This document shows positions 30,054 to 40,433 of a stretch of DNA of 64,000 nt, piece after piece; position 1 is the stretch's first letter, and each line of letters begins with the position of its first letter. Source of the DNA: Gemmatimonadota bacterium (lineage in GTDB: Bacteria > Gemmatimonadota > Gemmatimonadetes > Longimicrobiales > Gaopeijiaceae); contig SKKH01000100.1 of assembly GCA_007121555.1 (NCBI GenBank), positions 31,952 to 95,951 of the forward strand, written 5' to 3'. The position numbers and the translations under genes were made by a program. Below the pieces are notes generated by a model. The model was not told where the DNA came from and did no database searches. It saw only the letters and a list, made by a program, of their open reading frames with translations.

Positions 30054-32822
30054 TCAGGGAGGGGTCGTGTCCAGCGCCTGGCGAAGAATCGTGAGCAGTT
30101 GATCCGGAGTGTACGGCTTGGGCAGAAACCGGACCGCGTCTCGGTCCCCGAATTGTGCGGCGGTCCCCTCCCTCCCACTGACGGCGACGATCGGCACAGT
30201 GGAGCCTGCTCGTCTCAGGGTGCGAACCAGGGCCATTCCATCCATGACGGGCATGGTCATGTCCGTGAGGACCAGATCGATCTCCTGGCCACGGAGTTGA
30301 TACAGGGACAGCGCCTCCGCCCCGTGCGACGCCGTCACCACCCGGTATCCGTGGAGTTCGAGGATCCGTCGGGTCACCTTCCGTATCGCGGACTCATCGT
30401 CCACCACCAGAATGACCTCCCCGGCTCCTCGGAGCCCGGTCGACCAAACGGCTTTCTTGGCGGCGGGACCTGCCGGAGCTTCCCCCACCGGCAGGTGGAC
30501 CCGTACCGTGGTCCCGACTCCCTCCGAGCTCTCCAGGGTGAGGAATCCGTCGTGGCTCCGCACGATGGCCGCGGCGGTGGAGAGCCCCAGGCCGGTGCCC
30601 TCGCCCACCTCCTTCGTGGTGAAAAAGGGCTCGAACGCCCGCTCCTGGATCTCCTTCGACATGCCGGTCCCGTCATCGCGGACGGCGATCTCCACATAGT
30701 CACCGGAGCGGGCGTCGGGAAGCGTCCCAGCGGTGGAGGAATCGATGGAGAGGGGCTGGGCGCGGATCTCCAGGTGCCCTCCTTCGGGAAGCGCGTCTCT
30801 GGCGTTCAGGCAGAGGTTCAGAAGGATCTGCTGGATCTGGGTGGCATCGCCGATCACGGAGGGAAGGTCCGGATCGAGACTCACCGTGAGCTCCACCTTC
30901 TTCGGGAAGGTTTCGCGGATGATCTTCGACACTTCCGTGACCATCTGGCCTGGATCCACGGCGGAGCGGGCCCCCTCCACTCCCCGAGCGAACCCGAGCA
31001 CCTGCTTCACCAGGTCGGCCCCTCGCTCGGCACTGGTTCGCACCGTGTCGAGAAGTTCCTGACCCTCCGCACCGACCACCTGGGTTTCGAGGAGACCGAG
31101 GGTCATGAGGATGGGGGTCAGCACATTGTTCAGGTCGTGGGCAATGCCGCTGGCAAGGGTGCCCAGGCTTTCCATTCGCTGGGCGCGGAGGTAGTGCCGC
31201 TCCATCCGGCGCTGCTCGGTGATATCCCGGATGCCGCCCACCTTGCGGATCGGGCGACCCTTGTCGTCGCGGAGGACCCACGCCCGGTCCGACACCAGGA
31301 CATACGTGCCGTCCTTGCGTCGGAATCGGTATTCGAACTCGGAGATGTCTTCATCTTCCCCCTCGGCTCGCCGGGCGGCCCGGTTCACCCGGGCGCGGTC
31401 GTCGGGGTGGATGCGTGCTTCCCATGCAGCGCGGTCCGAACCCATCTCCGAAGGCGTATATCCGAAGACCGACTCGACCCCCTCACTCCACCATATGGTG
31501 TCGGCCTCCAGGTCGTAGTCGAAGGCTGCATCCACCGTGGCTCTGGCCACGGCCCGAAATCTCTCCTCTCCGGCCTCCAGGGCGGCACGGATCGCCCGCT
31601 CACGGCTGATATCCCGGAAGGCACCCTGTACCGCCACGATCTCACCATCAGGGCTTCGGACCGCCTCTCCTGTAGTGCGCACCCACACGCGCCGTCCCGT
31701 CCGAGTGATGATCTCCAGCTCCAGGTCATAGGGAGTCCCCTCCTGCGCGCAGGCCGTGAAATGCTCCCGGAGCACGGGTCGCCACTCGGGGGCGTAGTAG
31801 TCGATCCCCTCGTCGACGCTGACGACCGTTCCGGGTGGCTCCTCATGGATGGCCGCCACCTCGTCGGACCAGTACACGGTGTTCGCCCGAAAATCGACCG
31901 TCCATCCCCCCAGCTTCGCAAGCCGACCGGCCATAGCCACCAGTCGGCGGCTGAAATCCAGTCGCTCCAGCGCCTCCATCTCGCTGGAAAGATCCTGGAT
32001 CACCCCGAGATAGTCCGTGATCTCGCCCTGGGGGTTCCGGAGGGCCGAAACACTGCTGCGCACCCAGATCGGGGTCCCGTCCTTGCGGAGGTACCGCTTC
32101 TCGACCACGAAGCTGTCTCGAAGCCCTTCCCGGATCTCCAGGATTCCGGCCAGGTTTCCATCTCGGTCGTCCGGATGAGTGAGGTCCCGAGGGTTCATCT
32201 CCAGAAACTCATCCAGGGTGTAGCCGAGGATCCGCAGGATGGTGGGGTTCGCGTAGCGAATCTCCCCGTGGGCGTCGGCCAGCACGATTCCCATGGCGGC
32301 GCCATCGAACGCCTGTCGGAACCGAGCCTCCGTCTGCTGGGCCGAGCTTCGAGCCTGGCGCTCCCTCTCGAGGAGCCGTTCCTGCTCCTTCTGGATCACT
32401 ACCCGGTCGGAGATGTCCTGCGCCTGAACGAGGCGGGCCGCCCCATCCCGGTACACGAACGGCTGGCTGGTAACCGCCACCGGGAAGACTCGGCCGTCTC
32501 GAGCGCGGTGGTGCCAGGTTCCTTCCACCTTCCGCAATCCCTCCCCTCCCTCCTCGACGATCTGCTCCATCCCCGCCACCTCCTCCGGTGGCCGGATGTC
32601 CCTGAGGGTCATTCGGCTGAACTCCTCCCGGGAATAGCCGTACTGGAGGATGGCCGCCTCATTCACCATCAGGAAGGCCCGGGTCTCCACGTCGAAAACG
32701 AACATGGGATGGGGATGGGCTTCGAAAAGCTCCCGGTACGGAACCCCCTCGTCGCCGTCCGGCCCCGGGATGCTCGAATCCGGCCCGGTGGGCTCCGGTC
32801 TGGATTCAGGTGATGAGGGCAT
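30054..32822 (-). CDS. Multi-PAS hybrid sensor histidine kinase with receiver domain
   Basis: Several PAS/PAC blocks; LASGIAHDLNNVLTPI H-box; NARDALPEGGH, GLGLSTAAAIV; receiver ILVVDDESAIRKVTRRIL..VLTDMTMPVMDG. Confidence 0.95.
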   Translation of the reverse strand: MPSSPESRPEPTGPDSSIPGPDGDEGVPYRELFEAHPHPMFVFDVETRAFLMVNEAAILQYGYSREEFSRMTLRDIRPPEEVAGMEQIVEEGGEGLRKVEGTWHHRARDGRVFPVAVTSQPFVYRDGAARLVQAQDISDRVVIQKEQERLLERERQARSSAQQTEARFRQAFDGAAMGIVLADAHGEIRYANPTILRILGYTLDEFLEMNPRDLTHPDDRDGNLAGILEIREGLRDSFVVEKRYLRKDGTPIWVRSSVSALRNPQGEITDYLGVIQDLSSEMEALERLDFSRRLVAMAGRLAKLGGWTVDFRANTVYWSDEVAAIHEEPPGTVVSVDEGIDYYAPEWRPVLREHFTACAQEGTPYDLELEIITRTGRRVWVRTTGEAVRSPDGEIVAVQGAFRDISRERAIRAALEAGEERFRAVARATVDAAFDYDLEADTIWWSEGVESVFGYTPSEMGSDRAAWEARIHPDDRARVNRAARRAEGEDEDISEFEYRFRRKDGTYVLVSDRAWVLRDDKGRPIRKVGGIRDITEQRRMERHYLRAQRMESLGTLASGIAHDLNNVLTPILMTLGLLETQVVGAEGQELLDTVRTSAERGADLVKQVLGFARGVEGARSAVDPGQMVTEVSKIIRETFPKKVELTVSLDPDLPSVIGDATQIQQILLNLCLNARDALPEGGHLEIRAQPLSIDSSTAGTLPDARSGDYVEIAVRDDGTGMSKEIQERAFEPFFTTKEVGEGTGLGLSTAAAIVRSHDGFLTLESSEGVGTTVRVHLPVGEAPAGPAAKKAVWSTGLRGAGEVILVVDDESAIRKVTRRILELHGYRVVTASHGAEALSLYQLRGQEIDLVLTDMTMPVMDGMALVRTLRRAGSTVPIVAVSGREGTAAQFGDRDAVRFLPKPYTPDQLLTILRQALDTTPP

Positions 32823-33005
32823 GGGACAAGGGCAGGGAGGGTCGGATCCCGCCCCCTGTGGGACGGAACGGACGGATCGGAGAGTATCTTTCACCCGGGG
32901 CTTTCGACAGAGTGCCGAAGATCCCGGAAGAGAGTGTGAGAGAGCTTTCACGGGCGCAAGGTGCGACCATCCTTGGGCTGTGGCGCTTTCCCCCTCAACG
33001 GCCTT

Positions 33006-35804
33006 CTAGAGATCCAGCCAGTAGTCCACCTTCAGCATGAACACGTGCTCTCCGGGCGCATCGAAGATGGCCCGGGCGTCCCGGCTGAAGTCGAAGCTTC
33101 CGACCAGTTCCTGGCTTTGCCTCCGCTGTTGCCACACCAGGTAGATCCGGGAGCCCGGACGATACTCCCACCGGAGCGCCGCGGTACCCCGCAGGGAGCG
33201 AACGTTGAAGTTCTGCTCCCTGAACGACGTGTCGACCTTCCCGTCGCCGGTGTAGTCCAGGTGGATTCGCCCCTCGTCTCGACAGAACTCCCCTCCCACG
33301 CAATTCGTGCCCTGGGTGGTGGAGGTCGACTCCCCCTCTGAGAAGGTGATGAAGTCGAAGGTTCGGGCCGCCGCCAGCTGCCTGAATCCATCGAATCTCC
33401 CGGAAGAGATCAGGGGCTGGGCAAAGACCTGGAGGGAAAGGCTGGGCGAGAAGACGTAATCGATGCTTGTGTCCATCGAAAGTTGCTCGCGAGACAGTTC
33501 ACCAAACAGGTAGCGGTTGCCAAAGGTGGGCTCGAAGTCCGCGGTGATGAACTGGGTGACATACTGGGCCGGATCGAACGAACGGCGGTAGGAGGGCCCG
33601 ATGCTGAGGCTCAGGGCGTCCGAGGGTCTGGCGTCGATGGAGAGATCGGCCTCGAAGGTATGTGCCCCCCGGCTTCCCCGTTCGTAGTCCAACCCGACCC
33701 CGTAGCTCACGTCGTCCCGCCGATCGGTGTTGAGGCTGAACCCGACATCCCAGGCCGCCGGCTCCAGCATGACCGGACCGCCGCGGGTCATCACGTCGTT
33801 GAGCGCCTCGGCGGAATGGCCCACGTCCAACCCCAGGCTCCACCAGTTCCGGAAGGTGAAGTTCGAGCCCAGAGTGTAGCGCCCGGCCTTGTGGGTATCC
33901 TGCCAGCTCGAGACCGAGAAGAGGTCCTCGCGTACCTCGTTGCTCCACCGATGGAAGGTAAAGAAGGAGAACCGGTAGTCCTGGAAGATGTCTCCGGGCT
34001 GCGGCTGCCGATACGCCAGACGCATTCCGGAGTGCAGCCGCTCGGTGGAGGTCGAGAACCCCAGGTCGTTCACCTCGAACCCCGGTGTCTGCTGTCCGGC
34101 CCAGACGGCGCCGGTCCAGTGGCGGCCACCCTGGCGAGCGAACTGGAGTCGCCACTCGGCCCCGGTCAATTCAGTGGCCTCGGGGTCCAGCGGCATGAAG
34201 TCCTGATCCGGACGCTGGAAGTAGTGGTTGGGTGAGCGCTGGAGTCGAAGGATGGCCTCGTTGCTGCCGCTGACGAGAGTTCCGGCCAGGAATCCCTCGA
34301 GGGCCCACTCCCGGTCGTGCCAGGTGTGCTCGAAGTCCATTCCCCCGGTGGAGGCTCGCCGAGGCAGGAAGTCGAGATCTCCGTTCCCCGGAAGGTCCCG
34401 TTCCGTGGCCGTCAGGATCGCCCCGATCCGGCTCTGACCCTCTCGGATCTCCTGCTCGGCCCGCACTGTGCCGTAGATGGTGCGAGGCTCCACTTCGAAA
34501 CGGAAGATCTCGTCGGTCTCGGTGACGTACCCCCGTCCCCGTTCCCGGTCGGTGACGGCCACCAGGCCGCCCATGGAGAGTCCTCCAGGGGTGCGTCCGG
34601 TGACCTTGCCCGCACCCAGGATCGAGGTTTCACCGGGCAGGCTGGCGAAGTCCATGCCGTCCGGGGCCCCGCCCTGCGGGCTTCGCCCGATCCTCCTCGA
34701 GTAGAAGAGGTTGTTCTGGGGCCCGGAGAGCCCGAAGTCGAAGAGGGCGTCGTCGCGGGTGAAGAAGGGACGACGCTCGGGAAAGAAGGTCTCGAAGGCC
34801 GTGAGGTTGATCACCCGGGGGTCTACCTGCACCTGCCCGAAGTCCGGGTTGAGGGCCACGTCCAGGACGAAGGTGGAGCCGAGGCCGTATCGAATGTCGG
34901 CGCCCACCCGGCCACTGGTGTCCGAACCATCGAAGAAGGGGTTGCCCGGAGTCGAGGGCGCCATCTCGCCGCTGGCCAGTACGTAGGGCACCACCTCTGC
35001 GTATCTCCGGGGTTCAGTGAGCAGAAGCCCCTCCAATCGGCCCCAGCGGCTCACGTTGCCGTGCACCCCCTCCGGCACGAAGGCCCATTCGGTTCGCTCA
35101 TTGTCGGCGATCCGCCGGCGGGCGAAGTTCACGCCCCAGACCTGCTCCCCGTCGGCCGGGTCGAAGCGGAGCTGGGAGAGGGGCATCCGGATCTCGGCGA
35201 TCCACCCCTCGTCGTCGATGGTGACCGCAGACTCCCAGATCCCGTCCCAGGAGCCCTCGGAGCGGGTGTCCCCGTAGTCGTACTGGTCCCTCTGCACCCC
35301 GGCCGCGGTGACCCTGAACGTATAGCCGGTGCTCCTGTCGAAGTTGGGGTCGAGGGAGAACTCGAAGTACCCGGCCGCGCGGCCCGTGACCCCCCTCGGC
35401 GTGAGCTGACGGGCGATCCGGTCCGGGTCGGAATCGTACATCCGGGCCCCGATATAGAGGTTTTCCTCATCGTAGAGGACCCGGACCTCGGTTCCTTCCA
35501 TCGCGGGTTGGCCTTCAAAGGGCTCGGACTGGATGAAGCCCGAGGTGGGCTCAGCCCGCTCCCAGTCGGCTTCGTGCAGGAGACCGTCGATCTCGATGGG
35601 GCCTGAGGCCCGCGTGGCTCGGACCGTGCGTTGGCGGGAATCGGGGAAGGCTTGCTGGGCGGCCAGCGTCGTCCCATCCGTGATGAAGTGCGGGAGTGGG
35701 AGCGCGCCGCCGCGCCAGGACGTCATCTGATCGGGCTGGAACAGTAGCGGAATGAGCAGGAGGAGGCCCAGGGCGAATCCAACGGAGCTGTGGAGCGGTG
35801 TCAT
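33006..35804 (-). CDS. DUF5916 / CBM9-like outer-membrane-associated protein (paralog 1)
   Basis: IEIDGLLHEADWERAEPTSGFIQSEPFEGQPAMEGTEVRVLYDEENLYIGARMYD; ALNPDFGQVQVDPRVINLTAFETFFPERRPFF. Confidence 0.88.
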   Translation of the reverse strand: MTPLHSSVGFALGLLLLIPLLFQPDQMTSWRGGALPLPHFITDGTTLAAQQAFPDSRQRTVRATRASGPIEIDGLLHEADWERAEPTSGFIQSEPFEGQPAMEGTEVRVLYDEENLYIGARMYDSDPDRIARQLTPRGVTGRAAGYFEFSLDPNFDRSTGYTFRVTAAGVQRDQYDYGDTRSEGSWDGIWESAVTIDDEGWIAEIRMPLSQLRFDPADGEQVWGVNFARRRIADNERTEWAFVPEGVHGNVSRWGRLEGLLLTEPRRYAEVVPYVLASGEMAPSTPGNPFFDGSDTSGRVGADIRYGLGSTFVLDVALNPDFGQVQVDPRVINLTAFETFFPERRPFFTRDDALFDFGLSGPQNNLFYSRRIGRSPQGGAPDGMDFASLPGETSILGAGKVTGRTPGGLSMGGLVAVTDRERGRGYVTETDEIFRFEVEPRTIYGTVRAEQEIREGQSRIGAILTATERDLPGNGDLDFLPRRASTGGMDFEHTWHDREWALEGFLAGTLVSGSNEAILRLQRSPNHYFQRPDQDFMPLDPEATELTGAEWRLQFARQGGRHWTGAVWAGQQTPGFEVNDLGFSTSTERLHSGMRLAYRQPQPGDIFQDYRFSFFTFHRWSNEVREDLFSVSSWQDTHKAGRYTLGSNFTFRNWWSLGLDVGHSAEALNDVMTRGGPVMLEPAAWDVGFSLNTDRRDDVSYGVGLDYERGSRGAHTFEADLSIDARPSDALSLSIGPSYRRSFDPAQYVTQFITADFEPTFGNRYLFGELSREQLSMDTSIDYVFSPSLSLQVFAQPLISSGRFDGFRQLAAARTFDFITFSEGESTSTTQGTNCVGGEFCRDEGRIHLDYTGDGKVDTSFREQNFNVRSLRGTAALRWEYRPGSRIYLVWQQRRQSQELVGSFDFSRDARAIFDAPGEHVFMLKVDYWLDL

Positions 35805-36111
35805 CGACCTCAACGGGTTTCCAGCGAGGTGGAAAGGGTGGAGTGCGACGACGGACCCGAGACTGCGGACCGTGCTTTTTTTATCCACGACGGGGAGCAT
35901 ACGTTCCTCCGCCCCTTCCTTCCCCCAATCGTTCTGAGGAAGGGGGACTGATATTCGATGGGAGGGAGAAGTCAAACAGGCGCGTGAGACCCGCGCAAGG
36001 GGAGGTGGGCTCTCTGCCGGCCCCACTCGCCGCAGGGCCATGGAGTTGCCGAGTCCGTTGCCCAGGATGGGGATCTCCGGGTAGCTTCCATCTCCTTCAT
36101 CAGGATACCTC

Positions 36112-36633
36112 ATGGACCACCCCTCACCGTCTCCCGATCCCGCCGCGCCCGGCGCTGCGCTGCTTCGGCAGTGGAGCAGGCTTTCGAAGCTTCCAGGCGG
36201 ACGGATGCTCTTCTCGAGACTCCTGGGCTGGAAGGTCCCCTACACCGGGGCCCTGGGGTCCCGGGTCCAGGCGTTGGAGCCGGGGCGGGCCGTGGTCATC
36301 CTCCGGGTTCGACGAGGGGTTCGCAATCACCTGGGATCGGCCCATGCCGTGGCCCTCACGAATCTGGGTGAGCTCGCCACCGGCTTGGCCGTCCTGACTC
36401 AGCTTCCACCACGAGTGAGGGGAATCGTGCTTCGCCTGGAGTCCGAGTATCTCAAGAAGGGAAGGGGAACCCTCAGGGCCGAGGCGAGGTGGCCCACCAC
36501 GGCCGGCCCTCCTCCCTTCCCCGTGGAGGTCGGAGGGATTTCGGATGAGTGGGCCGAGGCGGTGATCCGCGACGAGGAGGGCGACGAGGTGGCCAGGGTG
36601 CGTGCGCTTTGGCGGCTGGGACGGAGCACATGA
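36112..36633 (+). CDS. DUF4442-like hotdog-fold thioesterase
   Basis: RRGVRNHLGSAHAVALTNLGELATGLAV. Confidence 0.8.
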   Translation: MDHPSPSPDPAAPGAALLRQWSRLSKLPGGRMLFSRLLGWKVPYTGALGSRVQALEPGRAVVILRVRRGVRNHLGSAHAVALTNLGELATGLAVLTQLPPRVRGIVLRLESEYLKKGRGTLRAEARWPTTAGPPPFPVEVGGISDEWAEAVIRDEEGDEVARVRALWRLGRST

Positions 36634-37646
36634 GCGAGACGCCCCTCACCCGAGATGCGGGAATCGAGCTCCCCCTCATCTGCGGCGCCATGTATCCCTG
36701 TTCCAATCCGGAGCTGGTGGCCGCCGTCTCGGAGGCCGGAGGCATCGGGATCCTCCAGCCCATCTCCCTGACGTACGTCCACGGGTACGAGTTTCGGGAG
36801 GGGATCCGGAAGATCCGCTCGCTCACCTCCCGGCCCATCGGGATGAACGCCCTCATCGAAAGCTCGTCACGGACCTACGAGCGTCGGATGAATGGGTGGA
36901 TCGAGGTGGCGCTGGAGGAGGGCGTGCGGTTCTTCGTCACCTCCCTGGGCAAGCCCGACTGGGTGGTGCGGATGGTGGAGCCTCACGGAGCCAGGGTCTA
37001 CCATGATGTGACCGAACGAAAGTGGGCTCTCAAGGGCGTGGAGTCGGGGGTGCATGGGCTCATCGCGGTAAATCGTCGAGCGGGAGGACATCCCGGCGAG
37101 CGCACCCCCGAGGCCCTCCTGGAGGAGGTGGGTGATCTGGGCCTGCCAGTGGTCTGCGCGGGCGGGGTGGGGACCGCTCGGGAATTCGCCGAAGCCCTTC
37201 GGATGGGCTACGACGGAGTCCAGATGGGCACGCGGTTCATCGCCACGCCCGAGTGTCGGGCCTCGGAGCCCTACAAGGAGGCCATCCTCGAGGCGGACGA
37301 GGACGACATCCTCTGGACCGAGCGGATCACGGGGACTCCGGTGGCCGTCATCGCCACGCCGTACACCCGTGCGATGGGAGAGAAGGTGGGTCCTCTGGCC
37401 CGCCGCCTCCTGAAGCATCCCCGCACGAAGCACTGGATGCGGAGCTGGTACGCCGTGAGGTCCCTCTGGAAGCTGAAGCGCTCCTCCCTGGACGAGTCGG
37501 GCTCGAAGGAGTACTGGCAGGCAGGAAAGAGTGTGGCGGGAATCCATGAGGTGGAACCGGCCGCCGAGATCGTGCGTCGCTTCGGCGAGGCGTGGCGCGA
37601 GGACCGGGATCCCGGGGAGCGGCTCAGGGATTCAGCCAGTAGGTGA
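36630..37646 (+). CDS. Nitronate monooxygenase family protein
   Basis: LICGAMYPCSNPELVAAVSEAGGIGILQP; VCAGGVGTAREFAEALRMGYDGVQMGTRFIATPE; ATGA overlap with upstream gene. Confidence 0.9.
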   Translation: MSETPLTRDAGIELPLICGAMYPCSNPELVAAVSEAGGIGILQPISLTYVHGYEFREGIRKIRSLTSRPIGMNALIESSSRTYERRMNGWIEVALEEGVRFFVTSLGKPDWVVRMVEPHGARVYHDVTERKWALKGVESGVHGLIAVNRRAGGHPGERTPEALLEEVGDLGLPVVCAGGVGTAREFAEALRMGYDGVQMGTRFIATPECRASEPYKEAILEADEDDILWTERITGTPVAVIATPYTRAMGEKVGPLARRLLKHPRTKHWMRSWYAVRSLWKLKRSSLDESGSKEYWQAGKSVAGIHEVEPAAEIVRRFGEAWREDRDPGERLRDSASR

Positions 37647-40377
37647 GCTTGAGGGCGAAGATGTTGTCCGGGCGGATCCCCCTGAGTTCGCGGACCTCCC
37701 GTCCGAGTTCGAACTCGCTGGCTCGCTGCCCTTCGAGGCCCCGCTCCATCCCGGTCAGCGTTTCAGCGCGATGCTGCTGCCAGACCAGGTAGAGGGTGGA
37801 TCCGGCCCGCCACTCCCATCGCAACACCGCGTTTCCGCGCAGACTCCGGAGGTTGAAATCCGGATCTGCAAGGAAGAAGGTGGTGTCACCGCTTCCGTCG
37901 GGATCGATGCGGTACCCCCCGTCCTCCTCCCGGCTCACGCTTCCGTTGCCGTCCTCTCCGTACCGGACGAACTCGAAGCTTCGGGACGCGGCCAGCTCCA
38001 TGGGGCCTTCGTAGCGTCCGGAAGAGAAGAAGGGCTGTGCATACACCTGCAGGGAGAGGGCCGGGGTGAAGGTCACGTTCATCCGGGTCTCCACCCCGAG
38101 GGTGGTCTGGTCGAGTCCGGCGAAAACGTACCTGTGGCCGTAGGTGTCCTCAGCCCGCTCGTCGACCACCGTCCTCAGGTACTGGGCGATCACGTGGCTG
38201 CGGGAGAATTCCGGTCCGACCTGGAATTCCCAGTTCTCCCTTGGTTTGTAGGTCACGTCCAGGCTCACGGCTCGGTCCCAGGCTCCGGCCTCGTCGGTGG
38301 ACCACCGTGCGGTGCCCCGCAGGGAGTGCGCGCTTCGACTGTCCGTATGCAGGCTCAGGTTCCCTTGCCAGCTCGCGGGCTCCCGGGCCAGCGGCCCCCC
38401 CCGGGTCAGACGGTCGTCGAAGGTCTCCATGGAATAGGAGATTCGCCCGGAGCCCCCCCAGTAGTTGGTCCACTGCCAGCGGCCGTTCAGGTTCGTGTTG
38501 TCCAGGAGGTAGTCGCCGTCGTAGTTCCAGTAGCCGTTCGGGCCTCCAAAGAGGGTCCAGCTCCGGAAGTGCCTTCCCGGCGTGGTCTGGTTGTACTGGA
38601 GGTGGGTGTCGAGGGCGATCCGGTCGGCGGACGTCTGGAAGCCGAGATCGTTCACCTCGTAGCCTGGGCTCGTGAGCCCCAGGCCCAGGCGGCCGGTCCA
38701 CGAGCCTGCGAACTTCTCCACCATGCCCATGGCGTAGTAGCCGGCGAGGGAGGTGGCCTCGCGGTCCACTCCGACGTGGCCGGCGTCGGGGCGCTGGAAG
38801 TAGCGGCGTGAGGCCCGTTGGGTTCGGAGGAGGGCTGCGGGCTCGCCCGTGACATAGCTGGGGCTGACCGAGGCGTTGAAGGCCCAGCTCCGGTCGGCCC
38901 ACTGGTGGACCAGGTCCAGCCCCACCGTGGTGGCCGACGAGTGGAGGAGATCGGCGAGAACCGGATCCGACAGATCCCGATAGACCGAGGTCAGGATCGC
39001 TCCGACCCGGGTGTCGCCCCCCCGCAGATCGCGACGGAGTCGTCCCACCAGGTAGTTCGAGGCGGGCTCCACCACGGCCCTCTCTTCGGCACCCTCCGAA
39101 TCCATGAACCGAGTCGTCTCCCGGGCCGTCACGGCGTCCAGGAGCCCCACCGACCACCCGTCGCCCGTTCGTCCGGTCAGCTTCGCGGCTCCCAGGATGG
39201 CGGTGGAGGAGGTCGCCTCGGCGAAGACCGCCTCCGCAGGCACCGGTCCCTGCGGCGATCGGCCGATTCTCCGAGGATACAGCACCTCGGGTGCGGACCC
39301 CACCGACCCCCGGGGGGCGCCCTCGCCGAAACGGAAGATCTCAGCTCCCTCCACGAAGAAGGGGCGGCGCTCCTGGAAGCGTGTCTCGAAGGCTGTGAGG
39401 TTGATCACCGCCGGATCCACCTCCACCTGACCGAAGTCCGGATTGATGGTGGCATCCAGGGTCAGGTTCGGGCCCACCCGGTATTTGAGATCAAGTCCCG
39501 CCCCCGCATCCAGGTCCCCCCGGCCGCGATAGGGACTCGGGAACTCCACGGCGGAATCCTCCGCTGGGCGCAGGTACTGGGCCCGGCCGGTGAGATAGGG
39601 GAGCAGTTCCAACCTCTGGTCCGATCGGATTCCCCGGATCCCCTCGAGGTGGCCGAATCGGTGCACTCCGCTGCGCTCCAGGAGGGGGGTGAAGGCGAAG
39701 ACAGCCTCCTCCTGGTTGCGATGGATGACCCGTTCCAGCTGAAGTCCCCAGAGCTGTTCTTCCTGGGGGCTGAAGCGGAGTTGACTGAAAGGGATTCGCA
39801 TCTCCACCGTCCACCCTTCGTCGGTGATGGCCGCCGCCACGTCCCAGACCGGATCCCAGGAGGTGTCCCGCCCTCCGCTCGAAATGATCTCGTCGTACTT
39901 CATGCCCGAGGGATTGGTCGCGAAACGGTAGGCCGTCTGGTGGTCGTGACGGCTGTCGAGGAGGATGGCGAAGACGTCGGATTCCGACATCGAGGCATCC
40001 CGGCGTGCCAGAAGTGTCGAGATCCGTCCCGTGTCGAAGAGGGTGGCGCCCACGTAGACCGCGTCCTCGTCGTAGAGGATCCGCACCTCCGTCCGCTGGC
40101 TCACCGGTGCGCCTTCCTCCGGCTGGAGCTGGGTGAACTCGGAGATGATCGGCGCGCTGGACCAGCCCCCTTCATCGAGGCGCCCATCCACCTGGATCGA
40201 CTCTTCTGTCCGCACGGCCTCTGCCCGCGGGGCGGAGGCGATGTGGGAGAGGTCCACCTGGAGGGTGTCCACGGCGGCTCTTCCATCGGAGGATTGGGCT
40301 TCCGCCTGCACTGGAGGAAGGAGGACAGCGGCTGCGACCAGGAGGAGGGACCAGCGGGAACGGTGGTTCGGGATCAT
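37624..40377 (-). CDS. DUF5916 / CBM9-like protein (paralog 2)
   Basis: IQVDGRLDEGGWSSAPIISEFTQLQPEEGAPVSQRTEVRILYDEDAVYVGATLFD; TINPDFGQVEVDPAVINLTAFETRFQERRPFFVEGAEIF; signal peptide. Confidence 0.9.
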   Translation of the reverse strand: MIPNHRSRWSLLLVAAAVLLPPVQAEAQSSDGRAAVDTLQVDLSHIASAPRAEAVRTEESIQVDGRLDEGGWSSAPIISEFTQLQPEEGAPVSQRTEVRILYDEDAVYVGATLFDTGRISTLLARRDASMSESDVFAILLDSRHDHQTAYRFATNPSGMKYDEIISSGGRDTSWDPVWDVAAAITDEGWTVEMRIPFSQLRFSPQEEQLWGLQLERVIHRNQEEAVFAFTPLLERSGVHRFGHLEGIRGIRSDQRLELLPYLTGRAQYLRPAEDSAVEFPSPYRGRGDLDAGAGLDLKYRVGPNLTLDATINPDFGQVEVDPAVINLTAFETRFQERRPFFVEGAEIFRFGEGAPRGSVGSAPEVLYPRRIGRSPQGPVPAEAVFAEATSSTAILGAAKLTGRTGDGWSVGLLDAVTARETTRFMDSEGAEERAVVEPASNYLVGRLRRDLRGGDTRVGAILTSVYRDLSDPVLADLLHSSATTVGLDLVHQWADRSWAFNASVSPSYVTGEPAALLRTQRASRRYFQRPDAGHVGVDREATSLAGYYAMGMVEKFAGSWTGRLGLGLTSPGYEVNDLGFQTSADRIALDTHLQYNQTTPGRHFRSWTLFGGPNGYWNYDGDYLLDNTNLNGRWQWTNYWGGSGRISYSMETFDDRLTRGGPLAREPASWQGNLSLHTDSRSAHSLRGTARWSTDEAGAWDRAVSLDVTYKPRENWEFQVGPEFSRSHVIAQYLRTVVDERAEDTYGHRYVFAGLDQTTLGVETRMNVTFTPALSLQVYAQPFFSSGRYEGPMELAASRSFEFVRYGEDGNGSVSREEDGGYRIDPDGSGDTTFFLADPDFNLRSLRGNAVLRWEWRAGSTLYLVWQQHRAETLTGMERGLEGQRASEFELGREVRELRGIRPDNIFALKLTYWLNP

Positions 40378-40433
40378 CGACGGGGTCAGGAAGGGGATGT
40401 GAGACGGAGCGTAATCAATCGATGGTGCGCAGC

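Noticed and set aside
30099-32813. 904-aa plus-strand ORF
   Set aside because: Fully antisense to the clear hybrid histidine kinase; no domain motifs; typical long antisense frame in high-GC DNA.
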